Positions 23,935 through 54,842 are shown, counted from the stretch's first letter. The stretch is 64,000 nt of DNA from Theristus sp. LFF4_11 (GCA_030248135.1 JASANC010004948.1:5001-69000), one strand, 5' to 3'. The notes: generated by a model not told the origin, from the sequence alone. Made by a program: numbers and translations.

Positions 23935-24970
23935 GATTAGGGTAGGTGTGGGTAGGGTTAGGGGCTTTGAAAAAATTTTTTTTTTTATTTTTTTTTCGTT
24001 TTTTTTTAATTTGGATTTTTTTTTCAAAATTTTTCTTCTACTTTGCTCTGAAAATTCGATTTATGGCATAATTTTTTGAAAGTTCAAACCAAATTTTCTT
24101 CCCAACTTCTTTGTGTGCTTAGGTACATGTCATTATTTGGTCATTTTGACCGACGTACTCCATGTTTTTCGATTTGGATGACTTCTAGAGTCAATTTTTA
24201 GTGTTGAAATGACTTAACTGAATTGAAATATCGTTTCAGAAATCGTTTTCTTGCAACTTAGAACATGTTTTTTCAGTCGGTAGGCCATGAGATGAACATG
24301 ATATTTTGTTGATTGGCGTATGTTATAGGTCTACAATGGAGTTGTGCGATATATTGTTAAACAATTGGAGCGGAGATGTTGGTTAATACCACATCACACG
24401 ACCGTTTTTCAGATACCCGATAACATGGCCACATGTTAAAACTTGCGTGCTGAGCTAAACTAACGTGTTAAACTTGCGTCTGTCAGTTGCCCGCAACGTG
24501 ATCGCGAAATCATGGTACGTGTTTTCGATACGATGATTTGAAGAGTGGGCTCTCGCCATGTGGCAGATAGCATAGCTGGTTGAACCTGAAAGTAAGTGTC
24601 TTGGGGGGGGGGGGCGACCGGGTCGACAGGGGTTGCCGACTTAGCTACAGCAAACAGGAATTTTTGAACACAGTCAAATTTTGGTAATTTTCTAAAGAGG
24701 AACAACTAAGAACGGTTCAATATTCAAGTACACGTCGAAAATTGTCCTGTTTTACTGTTGAAAATGCAACTTTCCCTCTATGAAATGGACATAATTTCAA
24801 TAAAACACGATTTTCGCTCTTATAGTTTTCCGGATCGTTCTGAAAATAGTCTAGATGAACTCAGCTCGACGAGACGCTTCGAACAAACCTAACTTGTAAA
24901 AAAAAAATTAAATTTTTTTTTTTTAATTTAAAAAAAAATCCGGATTTTTTCCCCCTAACCCTAGGTGTGG
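23935..24970. mobile_element. Poly-A/T-armed element related to the hAT-like family
   Basis: Ends are TAGGGTTAGGGGC followed by a long T/A run, and the mirrored A/T run then CCCCCTAACCCTAGG. Inside, GCATAATTTTTTGAAAGTTC matches GCATAATTTTTCGAAAGTTC at 45078 and, inverted, the 43286-44002 element. No transposase frame. Confidence 0.5.
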
Positions 24971-25501
24971 GCAACAAAACCGGCTTTGAAACGGAAATAA
25001 AACCGGTTTTTTTCTGGCAAAAGAAAAAATCGGTTTTTACCAGCCCCATTCATGGCATAACTGTTATTTTTGTTATCAGTTTTGAGTTGCGGAAAGAATT
25101 CAGTTCCAGCGAGCCACAGATTCTTTTAAGTGTGAAGAAAAAATTCATAAAGTCGATAACTTGCATAAAAACGCAATAAAAAATACGAACGCCACTACAG
25201 TTTTGTCAATTATTTCGGCTTCCCATAATACTTTGAAACCGATTGTATACGAAACATTGCAAAAAACGACGTAGCACTTTCTGCCAGGAAGACAATGCGG
25301 ACAACAATGGCAGAAGCAACTAGATGGGCGCCGCAACTTAACAGCGCTTTTCTAGGTCAGTCTTAGATCATCGCCAAAATTCACGTTTATTGGTTCGCGA
25401 AGAATTCAGTGTTTTCTGTTGCAGGACATTTGTGAATGCCGCCAACATTGCCCCATCACAACGCTACCTGCAAACGCCACACATTTTACCCCCCACCCCA
25501 C

Positions 25502-43166
<17,665 letters not shown>

Positions 43167-43285
43167 CTGAAAAAGAAATAGTGGAAGGAAAGGAAGTTTT
43201 CGGGGGGGGGGGGGGGGTCGGTCGTCGTGTCGTCGCCATTGCGCCAAGTTTACATTTGCATTTTGTTCAATTCAGCAGAGCCAAA

Positions 43286-44002
43286 TAGGGTTGTTAAAAA
43301 AAACAAAAATCGTCATTTTTGTTTTTTTTTTAAATTTTTTTTTGAAAAAAAAATTTCAAAAATCAAAGTTGTGCTAAATCAATCAGGGAGTCCGAAGAAC
43401 CACATATGATATGCAAGCGCCTCCCGAATGACTCCCGTATGGCGGAACTTTGCAGATTTTGTTTTGGTGACCTCAATTACCCCTTTTCCAAACCGTCACC
43501 ATGCCTCTTCTTGTGTTTTGACCTCCAAAACGTCACTAATTGTCCCCAGCTAAGCTAATGCTGAAGTGAAGACAAACATACCGCCTTGAAATTCGATCAA
43601 TTCTTCTGATGGTGTCGCGACGACACGACACGAAGCAGCAACCAGACAACGTAGCGCTTGCAAACGGAGCAGCGAGCACAATCGGACGCTCTGCGAGGCG
43701 AATCGTCACCTTATCTGCATCGGAAATGGTAGGCTAAGCTTTGGGACGCTCAAAAACTTCATCGCAGATGTTGTCGAAGCCTAAAATCAGTCGGTAAAAC
43801 GGCCCAAAATCGACTGCTGAAGGTTTTACGAGGTATAATCAAAGAAAATTTTTGTTGAACTTTCGAAAAATTGTGCCAAAATTGAGGTTTTCAGAGCATA
43901 TTAGAGGAAAATTTTTCGAATTTAAAAAAAAAAATCGGCATTTTTGTTTTTTTTTAATCACTTTTTTTTAAAAAAAAATTTCATTTTTGTTTAACAACCC
44001 TA
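43286..44002. mobile_element. hAT-like non-autonomous element with exact 8-bp target duplication
   Basis: Terminal inverted repeats TAGGGTTGTT (43286-43295) and AACAACCCTA (43993-44002) are exact complements. GAGCCAAA lies immediately outside both ends (43278-43285 and 44003-44010), an 8-bp target-site duplication as made by hAT transposases. A/T-run subterminal arms; 717 bp; no transposase frame. Confidence 0.85.
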
Positions 44003-44089
44003 GAGCCAAACCAACCACGTCATTTTTTATTTAACCCTAAAATTGGTAACAACTTTTTAAAAAACGACCACCGCCAACCTAAAGCTGTG

Positions 44090-44631
44090 GAGATTTTGTT
44101 TTGGTGACCTCAATTACCCCTTTTCCAAACCGTTACCATGCCTCTTCTAGTGTTTTGACCCCCAAAACGTCACTTATTGTACCCAGCCCAAGTGAAAATA
44201 CACATACCGGCTTGAAATTCGATCAAATCTGATGATGTGTCGCGACGGCAGGACACGAAACGGCAACCAGACAACGTAACGATTGCAAACGGAGCAGCTT
44301 GGACGCTCAAATTTAGATTGCGAGGCGAATCGTCAGCTTATCTGCATCGGAAATGGTAAGCCAACCTTTGGGACGCTGAAAAACTTCATCGCAGATGTTG
44401 TATAAGCCTGAAATCAGTCGGTAAAACGGTCCAAAATCGACTGCTAAAGGTTTTACGAGGTAATATCAAAGAAAATTTTTGTTGAACTTTCGAAAAATTG
44501 TGCCAAAATTGAGGTTTTCAGAGCATATTAGAGAAAAATTTTACGAATTTTTTTTTTTAATCGGCATTTTTGTTTGTTTTTTTTAATCACTTTTTTTTTC
44601 AAAAAAATTTGATTTTTGTTCAACAACCCTA
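44090..44631. mobile_element. Truncated second copy of the hAT-like element
   Basis: Matches 43445-44002 over almost its whole length (GACCTCAATTACCCCTTTTC, CTTATCTGCATCGGAAATGG, CTAAAGGTTTTACGAGG) and ends with the same AACAACCCTA, but lacks the left terminus. Confidence 0.8.
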
Positions 44632-44655
44632 GTTGTGACATCTTCCTTCTTGAAA

Positions 44656-44745
44656 AGGCTTAGGTTAGGATTAGGTCAGGATTATGTTTAGCTTGGAATT
44701 AGGCTTTAGGATTAGGTTTTGGTTTAGGCTAGTTTAGGCAACGTC
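44656..44745 (+). repeat. Degenerate TTAGGC/TTAGGT-like tract
   Basis: About eight TTAGG cores followed by C, T or A in 90 bases (CTTAGGTTAGGATTAGGT, AATTAGGCTTTAGGATTAGG, GTTTAGGCTAGTTTAGGCA). Nematode telomeres are (TTAGGC)n; this could be a decayed interstitial telomeric tract or a chance simple repeat next to transposons. Confidence 0.4.
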
Positions 44746-44912
44746 TGCCAACGTCAGTGGTTTGATTTAGTACGACAGGCCAACCCTTTGCCAATCTCCA
44801 TTTAGAATTTAGAATTAAAGTTAAAAAAAATTTTGAACATTTATTATTTTTTTTAATTAATTAAAAAACAAATTTTACGTGCCAAAACGGTTGCCAAAAC
44901 TGTTTACAAACA

Positions 44913-45720
44913 GGGGTCGAGATGGGGGTGGGGGGGGGGGTACCCTAGAGATGTAAGCTTCAAAAAAAAAAATTTTTTTTATTATTTTTTTAAAGTAAAA
45001 AATGAGCATTTTTTTTATATTTTTTTTATTAAAAATTTTTGAAATTTTTTCTTTAATGTGCCCTGAAAATGCCGTTTTTGGCATAATTTTTCGAAAGTTC
45101 AACAAAAATTTTCTTTGACTTTACCTTGTCACTTTGTCTTCAACGCTGCAGGTGGTATTCTGGATTGATTTATCGACTGTTTTCAGCCTTGGTGAATGAT
45201 GATCGACTCGCGCATTGAAGTACTTGAGCGTCGCAAAGGCTAGTTCAACAAATTCCGATGTCGCTAAGGTGAGATAGAAGCAGAGAACTCACATTTACGC
45301 ATCGTTTTTCAGGATCTCGAAAGGTCGAAATTGCACTGTCTGCCACTGCAAGCGTAACTTCGTTGGTTGCTCGTTGCTGTTTCGCCTCGTGTCGTCATGA
45401 TCACACCGGTTTGTTGTTGAACTTGTTTCCGTGTTATTTGAGGTGAATTGAGAGGCAAAACACGAGACGTGATGTCGTCGGTGAGAAAATGGGGTCGCAG
45501 AAACCAAGTCTGAAATTTTCACCCTCCTCCCATATGAGTGGGAGTCATATGGTAAGTCGGTGGCTCCTCAGATGGTGATATTCGGACTCCCTGAAAAATT
45601 CTGAACAACTTTCATTTAAAAAAAAAATTTAAAAAAAAAATTTAAAAAAAAAATAGAAATTTTTTTTTCTTGACATCTCTAGGGTACCCCCAACCAAGTC
45701 GACACCCCCCCCCACCCGGG
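44913..45720. mobile_element. Palindromic element with GGGGGTACCCTAGAGATGT ends
   Basis: GGGTACCCTAGAGATGT near 44938 is an exact inverted copy of ACATCTCTAGGGTACCC near 45674. Long A/T runs follow inside each end. The interior shares GGCATAATTTTTCGAAAGTTC with the hAT-like elements and TTCGGACTCCCTGA, inverted, with 43386. No coding frame. Confidence 0.65.
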
Positions 45721-46753
45721 CAAACCCCCCCCCCCAATTCAGCTGCACTTGCATCAATGAAAATACCAATTCTCCTTACCCTTCTTTACTGAAAATAAAC
45801 AAAATAAAAACAAAAAATTGGATCGAGCTTGATTTCCCTCTGCCCAATGGCATAAAATCTTAATAAAATCCTATTTTCTACTTTCCCCCGTTTGTCAAGT
45901 GACAAAACTCTAAATTTTCCTTCCACGTCGCCTTTTTTGTTTGCTCGAAGTCAGTTGCTTGAAATGTCACACACCATTAAACACGTTGGATGGTGTGTAA
46001 ATGGATGAGCTACCTAAACGATGATCTTGGTGGTAGTACATTTATGGAAGGACAAGGTTTGAAAAAAGTATTCAAACCATGCAGGAGCCCACCATATTGG
46101 TGGTATATTTTGCAATTTATCTGCAAAAAACAGATTATAACAATTATTCAAGATATTATTTGTCAAAATTAGCATAAATGTTTGGATATACTTGATAAAC
46201 TTGCATATGCTTGCAAGATTCAAAACTTCGTTCAGAGAAAGTTTGTCCGTTTCATAATGTTGTGGTCGGTCCCTGTGGATCAACGTACATCAACTCAGTT
46301 GAAATGGACCGTCAACTCGGAGGCTGAAATGAGAGCCGTAACATATTTTCGTTGCAGAATGCCGTTATCATATGGTGGTGACCAATGGGAGAACAACTTT
46401 ACACTATGATACAAAACGAGCGCTTTACACTTCCTCACAGAGCCATAAAACTTTTGCGCACCAAAAGCAGCATATGTCTGTGCTTGAAATGCGTAAAATT
46501 TGAGATTCTCCTTTTCTACATAGCAGAAGCGTAAATTTTGCCTAAAATCATATGTGCTTGTAAATTTCGTGCTTTTAGTTTTTTCCTAATTCTAGTCATT
46601 CTTCTTTTTTTTAGATTGATAATTTCAAATCAGTTCTTTAATCTCCAAGAACTTATTCCAAAATATTTTAGAGCTAAAAAACCAAAGTCCGAAAGTCTAT
46701 TTTGTAAAAAAAACAGCAAAAAAGTTCCAGGTGCTTCCAATTTACCGGAGAGG
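45721..46753. promoter_or_regulatory. Presumed divergent upstream region of the B56 and Gln-rich genes
   Basis: With 43167-45720 this separates the two divergent genes, so promoters and the missing first B56 exon(s) should lie here. No TATA box, operator or start exon could be singled out. A TTCCAG at 46725-46730, 24 bases before the ATG of the Gln-rich gene, could be a splice or trans-splice acceptor for its leader. Confidence 0.3.
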
Positions 46754-49700
46754 ATGTCAATCTTCGGTTCTGGGCTGCATTCAGTCAAGTAGGTTTCAGT
46801 TTTACTGCTTTTGTTTTTTTAAGATTTTTTGAATACTGTTTTTTTGGAAACACAGTTCAAAATCGCGCGAATTGTTTTACAAACATAATTTTTGAATTAA
46901 GAAGTTAAAATCGCTCGATTTCGCGTCACTGGCTTGTAGGTATTCTTCTGGGAAACCTCTTTTGTTTTGCTTTTCAATTGCATTTGATATCTTGAACACT
47001 CTGCACTATTGCCCCTTTTTACCGTTGCATATATTCTTCAGTTCAGCTCGCAACATTGTTCATTCTGTTGCTCAACATTTAACAATTTGCTCAACGCGTT
47101 TTTTTTCTGTTTCAAAAGGGCACAACTGAGTAAAATCGGTGGCGGAAAGACGGGCGCGGGCAGTAGCAGCGGCTCGAAAGGCAACAAGGACGCAAAAGCA
47201 GCGGCAGCAACAAGCGCACAGCAAAAACAAAAGGCCGCGAAAACTTCCGAGCCTGCAAAGCAGTCTGCAGTAGTAGTCCAACAACAACAACAACAACAGC
47301 AGAAAACTGAAACAACCGAGAATAAGGCGACAACTAGAACGACAAAAACTACGACAGAAAAAGAAAACCAACAACAACAGCAACATTCGATAACAACAAC
47401 AGCGTCACACAGCGAGTGCTATACCGTTGGTGGCGAGACAACGTTTGTAGTGACTGCCCAGAAAGACCAGCAACAACCTGCTGCAGTGTCGGCACTGGTG
47501 ACACCCGGTGAAGAAACAGAGAAAGGCCAGCACGACGATTCGAGCGCACAAGAGATCCACTTTGAGTGTGCACTTGCGCGCAAGGAGCAAAAAGCGGCTG
47601 CGGTGCTGGAAGCGGCTGATCTGCTGCTCGCTGGAGGCCTTGCGCAACCGGTGCGTTTTGTGTGTTTTGGGGGAATTTTATTATTTCCCATTTGAAACTT
47701 TTTTTTTCAAATATTAAGGTGCGTATTGGTGTTTTTACTTTCCTTTTGTTCTCAGTGGGTGATCGGAAACGTTTTTGTTTTGTGTTTTTTCTTCAACGTT
47801 TTCTTGCTTGAAATTCCATTTGAAAAACATTTGAATTCGACAACGCTGATTGAAGTGACACTGATGGGGCAAGCTTAAAAAGGACAATCCCAGCAACATG
47901 CTTTTAGCAAACACTTTACGCTCTACTGCGTGTATCTCCGAAATGCCAGCATAGTTCCAAGTTCCAACATAAAATACGAAAAAAATTATGTAAAAAGGGT
48001 TTGCTAAAGATTTGTGCAAAAAAAAAATCTGCGACATTTCGACACGTGAATTCAGGTTTCGCCGGACGAACCACCCAGCTCACCACCAGTGAAGAAGCAC
48101 AGACACAAACAGCGAACGAACAAAACAACCGAAGAACAAAATCAACAATTGGACACCGAAGTCAATCAACTGCCGAAAGCCGCAGCAAATCGAATCGAGA
48201 TTGAAACTGTCGAGCGCATCGATCTCGCTAAATTTGAGAATTTGAACTACAGTTATTCGAATCAAGTGACTGGACATAGCATTGAAGTTCAAGAGGCTCA
48301 ACAAAACATGTCTGCAACAAATGAGGATACAACTGAGACAGTGACCGACACTGTTGTGCAACCAGGTGAAACTTCTTCAGGTCACATTTTGACAGCCTTT
48401 TCGTGAAACAACTTTGTTTTGGAATATGAATTGAGATTTGCAAATATTTTTCTGGCGATTAACAGATGCCCCGGTCGCAGCTGAAGCAGAACAAAAACTC
48501 GGGGAGCAGCAGTCAAAGAACCAGACTGCACCAGAACAAATCCCGGAACAACCAGTTCCACCCGATGTGGTGATCAACGAAATTGGTACAAAATCGGTTT
48601 TACGATTCTTTCAATTTCAAAAACTGCGCAAATTATATTAGCAAACCACGTTAGCTTACAATATTTTCATCAAGATCAAATACCCCGTTGTTGACTGAAC
48701 CACAATATTTGCGCAGGTCCCCAACCTCAAGCCTCCGGTCCCCACGTGCAACAGGCGCCCTGTCCCACCGAGCCTGTGCTCCCAGCGGAACAGTGCCAGG
48801 TGGCTGAATACACGCCAAAGGTGGCGGAACAACCGATACAAAAACTGGAATCCGAAAAAGCAAATGAAGAAGAAGAAGAGGAGGAGGAGGTTTGTCACCT
48901 TGAAGTTGTCACCAAATTGTGTCATGTGCTTAAAAACATTCGTTTTCATTCAAAAGCGACAGACGTTTTGCCTTTGTTAATTTGTTCATTGTTGTGCTAT
49001 TCCAAAGCAGATTATTTTTCTTCTTTTCCTTCAGGAAGACGCACCGATGGTCGCCCGTAGCAGTGGCCTCCGCGTGATCACGAAACAGCAGAATGAAACG
49101 CACAGCACGCCCGTGCAACCGGGCGTCATTGTCGAGGTAGAAAGGCACTGTCTGCAAACCGGACACTTTTATTTTAACTGAATGTGTCCACTGAACGTGA
49201 ACGATTATTTTTTGTTTGAGATTTTGTTCAAATCAATGCCATTACTTTGTATTCAGGAGCACAAATGTGAGGAAACGCTAGAGACATCGACGACACAAAA
49301 CACCACAACGTCTGAAACACGACACGTTGATACGGTCAATGGTGAGCGGGAAAGGACTTTAATTGAATATGTCATCAATAGAAAGTAGAAACTCATTTTG
49401 AAATTTTGGAAAGTAATCAAAAAAGTTACAAAAAAATTCAGAAACTCAAACAACAACAACGCATTCACCCGCGATTTCTGCTTCGTCACTGATTGAAGTC
49501 GAGTTGCTTGGGGGCAACCTAGCACTGGAGCTGTATGAAACCGAAAAAGTATGACCTTCAATTTGCCATTATGGTTCTACATACGGTAAATTGTTCAATA
49601 GGCTGCAGCCAATTAGCCTGTTACAATCGCAATTTTTACGAACGCCCACTTTTTACAAGAAACCATTGTCAAGAATTTCAAATTTTTCCAGCCCTCCCCC

Positions 49701-50111
49701 TCAGTGGTCGATCAACCCGAGCGACCAGCTGAACCAGTGGTTCCACCCGAAGTCAAAGACAGCGAACCAGTGAACCAAATCGTGAACGAAGAACCAACGA
49801 AACCTCAAATCGAAACAAAACCAGGGGCAAACGAGCCGATAACAGAAAACGGACCCCCTCAAGAAGAACCGCCAAGTCCGCAAGAAATCACCGTGGAAAA
49901 CCCGACGTCACCCCCACCGGCTCTGCCAAAATCGTCCCCAAAGCAATTGGTGTTGCACGAGGCACCACCAAGAACGCCCCCTGCTGCTGAGAACAAGCCT
50001 GCCGTTGTTTCTCCGACCCCTAAAAGCCCGGAGTCTGCACCACCCGTTGCGCCCAGGGACACGGACGTACAAGTAAAGGAAGAACAGCAACAACAAGAAG
50101 TACTACTGCTA

Positions 50112-50155
<44 letters not shown>

Positions 50156-53100
50156 CAGCCCTGTCCCACAAGGTTTGTATTGCGTCACGACACGATCACA
50201 GTTCACAAATCCAACAGAATTGTCAACTTTTCGGTGTTTCCGGGAAACCCAACTCAAAACCACCTGTGTTAGTTGACTACTTATGATAGCAATTTTTTTG
50301 TTTGTGATTTCTGGGTGTTTTACTTGTAGATAGTTTAGGGCAATTTTTGGTTCCTTAGACGAAATAAGTTCTTGTTTTAGCATGTGTTAGGATGAAAACT
50401 CTGAATCTCGTTAGTTTTTTTCCAGCGATTGTCGCTCCGCCGACACAAAAGTCACCCGTGGACGCCGGCGAAGTGGACAAATGGCAGCACGAAGTGGCGA
50501 AACCGGCTGCTAGGCCAAGAGCAGGTCACCCATGATCTTATTTGCGAATTGTAAAAATTCAGAAAAATGGATTATTTGGAAACCTGCATAATCGTGTGGT
50601 ATATCGTGGTGCGGCTGCCGCAACACGCGGTCTACACACACTTGTGGTTGAAAATACGGATGAATTAGGATTCTTTAATTGCGACTTTTATACCTGAATG
50701 CTTCTCTATAAAGTATTGTGATTTTTTTTAATTTTCAGGTCTGTCACCCGGTCGCCTGAACGAGCAATGGCCACCGCCGGGTTGGTAAACTCAATAATCG
50801 ATAATTTTCAATAATTTTATACGAACGTTGTAGCAAACAGATGCTTCTGCCGTATTTCGATAACGTGCATTCTTCAAACTGTTACGAAACTACCCGTGTC
50901 TCATAAGTACAAAGAAAATCGTGCAATTGTAAAATGACGACCAAAATGTTGCCTGAAACGTTGACCAAAATGCAGCTTTCTCAATGTTTTCACTCTGTAC
51001 AGGTGAACGCCACTTGCTGAAGCACGGCTACCAGCCCCGCAAGTTCAAAATGTCCACCGAGACGTCATGGATCACACAGGAGACTGCGGTGCGCGTCACA
51101 CGACACGCCGGCTGGGCGGACCGAATGGGTGAGTGTATTTCAAAATAACTTAAAAAAACGGTCATAAAAAATGGAAATCGTCAAAGCTGCCTTTACCATT
51201 TATCTTATTTTTTCATTTAACGGGCACTACGCAGGTCCCGTGCCGCGGCAAGCCCCGCTGGCCGCCGTCTCCCCGCACTCGCAAGCGCCCGTCATGAAAG
51301 TGTGCACCGTTGCTGACCGCGTGCCCGCTAGACAGCAGCAGTTGCGCATGCAACAGGAAGTGCGGTCGTTGGGTTTGCCTAAAAAGGAGTTTTTTAGGAT
51401 TAAGGAATCGTCAAGGAAATGGAGTGAAAAAAAGGAGAACTGTACCCGTTCAAAACACATCAATCCATTTCACCACGTGGAACTAAAATGCTCAAGACAG
51501 CATGTATCCTGCATGAGAACTGTTCCAATTACAATATCAAGGTACCGCGTAAATACTTAGAAATAGCGGGTACTGCGTAGAAATACGTACTTTTTAATAG
51601 AAGTGACGTTTTCGCAGCCGTCTCATTCATACGCTTCTGTCCGTGTTTTTTGACCAATTTTTCGGTCGAATGTTTCAGATTATTTACATTTTGTCTGCAT
51701 GGAAAAGACTGATGTTTCCGAATATATTTTTTTCAGATGCCCGTTGTTGATAACACAATAGACAGCACGCCACCCGTGCCAATCGTTAGCGACTTCAGCA
51801 GCAACATTGTCGACAACGTCAGCGCCACAAAACAGGTGGGCTACTGAGCAATGACGATGGGTAGCCAAAAAGACGTTACTTAGTGTATTACAAACAGAAA
51901 GCATTGATTGGTTGTTGGATAAACAATTTAACCCCGCTAATCGCAAAGTAGTCAGAGTTGACACACAGTAAGTTGATAGTTTGATAGATCATATTGCATG
52001 CATGCTGCACTGGTGTACGGGTTTTCAAAATGAAGGTGTACAACATATTCAATTTATTTGACACTTTTCAACTAGTTTTGGGCGTCACCGTTTCTTAGGA
52101 GTTAGAATAGGCTGAAAACCAATGGTAACTGGGCTTGTGCCTCCTGCTGGGTTTTATGGGTAGCTTTTTTAACAACTGTAGTTTTTTCTCCCGTAAACCT
52201 TTCTTAATTTACAAAACCTTTCGTTCAACCATCATAGGATGATGAAGTGAGCAACTTGACTGAACAAAGCGAAACACCCAGGCAGTTGATCATCGATACG
52301 TCCACAACTGAAATACAGGTGTGTGCATGCCAGATATCTGGGACTTATTGGCTAGTTTCTGTTTTCTTGGTACATTCGGATATATTTTTTTGAAGTTTAA
52401 TTAGATTGACTGGTTTTCCGTGTGTGTGTCTGCTTGATGAACACAGTAACGGTTGGTTAAACGGTACTAACAGAAACAGATTACGAGATCAATAATCACG
52501 CCTTGAAATTGATATGGCCCTTTTTGCAATTTTTCATGATTTGGGTCAAAATGGTCACGGATAAAAAAATTCAGTTCTCCAAGGATTGAAAGGCTTTTGT
52601 TCAAAGCTGACGGGAGAAATAATAAACTTTCAATAAATCTAACTGTGTCAATTTGCCGCAGAGTCACCTCACACCGGATCGTCCAATGTCGCCGACGCCG
52701 CTTTCCCCGCAGCAGTGCTACTTTCAAGACGTGCATGGCGGAGCAAAAAGCACTGCATTCGAACATCAGCCTGTTGTCACGCATGGTGAGTCTCTGAAAA
52801 AATAAAAACCATATTGGTCACAAGCACTGGGGAGGAGACATCAAGTTGGTGCCATGCCAATGCTGGCGTGTGATATCGGTTTTTCCTACAACAGAACTTC
52901 TGGTTGCCACTGTCGAAGAAGAACAGCTAGAAAAAATGTTTTAGTGCCAGAAATACAAAAAGTTTTCCGGAGTTTGGTCTTTTTCACAACCTGTTGATAA
53001 ACGAAAACAGAAGTACCAAACACTATTCCAATTTCCCAGTTGCTTCAGCAGTACAAGCAGAGCCACTGTCACAACCAAAGTTCGTGCCATCGTGGCGTCT

Positions 53101-54742
53101 CAAGGATGTGCCATTGACTGACTCGCCGCAGCCGTACCCGGGTGCTGCCAGGTCTGGAAACGAAAGGTCTCGTTTGGGGTTTTATTCGGAGAAATGGATA
53201 CATGGCCATTTTGTTTTCGCTTTTTTTTCTTCGGTCAGACTGTAGTGAAATCAACCTTTTGACAACCTGCATTCAGTTTTATGGACACCTTCTTTACATC
53301 AGTTTGAATTTGAACTCATCAGTGGTTAAGAAAATTACCAATCAAGAATCAATCATTATAATGCTGCTATCAGTTCCGTAAAGTTTTTTGACCAAACTGA
53401 CATGCAGTTGACCAAAACTGCCCAAACTCACCTCTTGCAGCCCTGCACGCCATGAGCCAGCGTCCGGCTTTGGCACAGTTTACGGCGCCATCAGTCCCAG
53501 GCGGGCACAGCCAGTTGCTTCCATGCCAGAGCAGCAGCTCAGTCCGGCATTTGCGCCGGTCCCGGTACGTTTGTTTTGGTTTTTCACTGGCAGGAGCAAT
53601 TTCTGAGCCTTAAAAACTATTTTTGAATCTGATTAGAACTCGAAAAAAAACTGCATTAAACTGCTAGAGTTCCGATTCAGTAACAAGATTCCTTTTCTCT
53701 AGCGTATTTTCCAAAGTGGAAGAGTTCTCAAATTTAGCATTTTCACTTTCTTTTTATTTTGTAAAGGTGTCTCCGTATCACATATTGTTCGTGTCCTTAC
53801 AGTTTTATCGGAGTTCCGCCGGTTCGCGAAATAAAATGAATGAAAGAATGAATGAATGAACAGTTCATTTCTAATTTGCTGCCAGCTTTTTTTATTTGCT
53901 AAAATTTTCTCTCTGCTAAACTTTGCTGTCATTCTCAGGTGCAACCAGTTGACGCGAACACCCCCGAGCACACCGAGTTCTATCAGCAACAGATCAGCCC
54001 CCGGCCGTACACGCATCAAACGCAGGTAAAATGATGAATGTTAGCAAAAGATGACTGAGGTCGGGGTGTAGATGTGTACATCTGCGGTACCGTAATCTGC
54101 AAACAACACAGTGTGTTACACAACACAAACAAACACACAGGCACTATTAAGCTGACGCACGCGCGCTTCTGTGCGGTGTACCTATATGTATATACCTATA
54201 TGTGTGTATGTGAATGCTTCAGAGGCTTCAGGCAACTGCTGTACCCGTAGCCCGCTGATGGGTGCCCAAATTTTTCTGGCTGTCACACTCGCTTCATGCT
54301 AAGACCTGTTAAAAAAGACCATATCTGAAAAAAAAACATTTTTGCTGCTTTGTCGTTCTCCACACAGGAGAGCACCGCGTTTCGGCACATCGAGGCGCCC
54401 CATCTCAGTCCGACCGTAGTGTCGTCACACCCTGTCGCTGAGCCGCCGCAGGCGCAGTTGCAAATCATCACTGGCAGTGGTCAGCCTGAATATCATCAGC
54501 AACAACCACCACCACAACATCCACAGCCAGAACACCAACCACACTATCGAGAGCAACAACAATTCGCCTTTGACTACAGCGGTACCAGTGTACAGTCTCC
54601 GACTAGAACGAGCGGTCAGTATTGGCAGACCGCGACCGCGGTGAATGTCGGCCCGCAGCCGTATAAACGTCCCGTCGGCTATATCATGCAGACGAACTTC
54701 CCCGAATGGCCGCCGCAACACCCGCCGGAGTACTGGGATTGA
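46754..54742 (+). CDS. Gln/Pro/Glu-rich intrinsically disordered protein, 20 exons, function unknown
   Basis: Exons: 46754-46788, 47119-47650, 48056-48365, 48466-48585, 48717-48889, 49035-49136, 49257-49341, 49442-49548, 49692-50172, 50426-50524, 50739-50780, 51003-51128, 51235-51359, 51737-51835, 52238-52318, 52662-52785, 53040-53151, 53441-53564, 53939-54025, 54368-54742; in phase throughout, about 1,112 residues. Start chosen because MSIFGSGLHSV splices in phase to exon 2. Mostly disordered: Lys/Ala/Gln-rich start, Gln runs, acidic run (8 Glu), Pro-rich centre, Gln/His/Pro-rich end terminating in PPEYWD. One stretch looks folded or conserved: LNEQWPPPGERHLLKHGY then PRKFKMSTETSWITQETAV and VTRHAGWADRM (exons 11-12). 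No signal peptide, membrane segment or recognised domain. I do not recognise the family. Exon 3 could use a donor 15 bases later (48380). Confidence 0.8.
50110..50157 (+). repeat. In-frame CAG/CAA tract
   Basis: Mixed CAG and CAA codons encode about 15 Gln near the end of exon 9 of the disordered protein. Alternating codons make it less prone to slippage than a pure CAG run. A shorter CAA-type Gln run is at 47278-47302 in exon 2. Confidence 0.85.
53766..53862 (+). repeat. Retroposon-like tail, copy 4
   Basis: GTCTCCGTATCACATATTG, TTTTATCGGAGTTCCGCC, CGCGAAATAAAATGAATG and (AATG)n; same structure as at 9192 and 19268. In intron 18 of the Gln-rich gene. Confidence 0.6.
54105..54215. repeat. 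CA/TG hairpin repeat, diverged copy
   Basis: ACAACACAAACAAACACACA and GGCACTATT on the left, weak TG-rich right arm. Intron 19 of the Gln-rich gene. Confidence 0.45.
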
Positions 54743-54842
54743 AATGTGCTTCCGTTTTTTGAATCATTGTTTCGAGTTTCGACATTTCTGTGGCGATAGT
54801 AAAGTCCTAGTCTGAAATCCGTGCACACGGTTACATACAACA

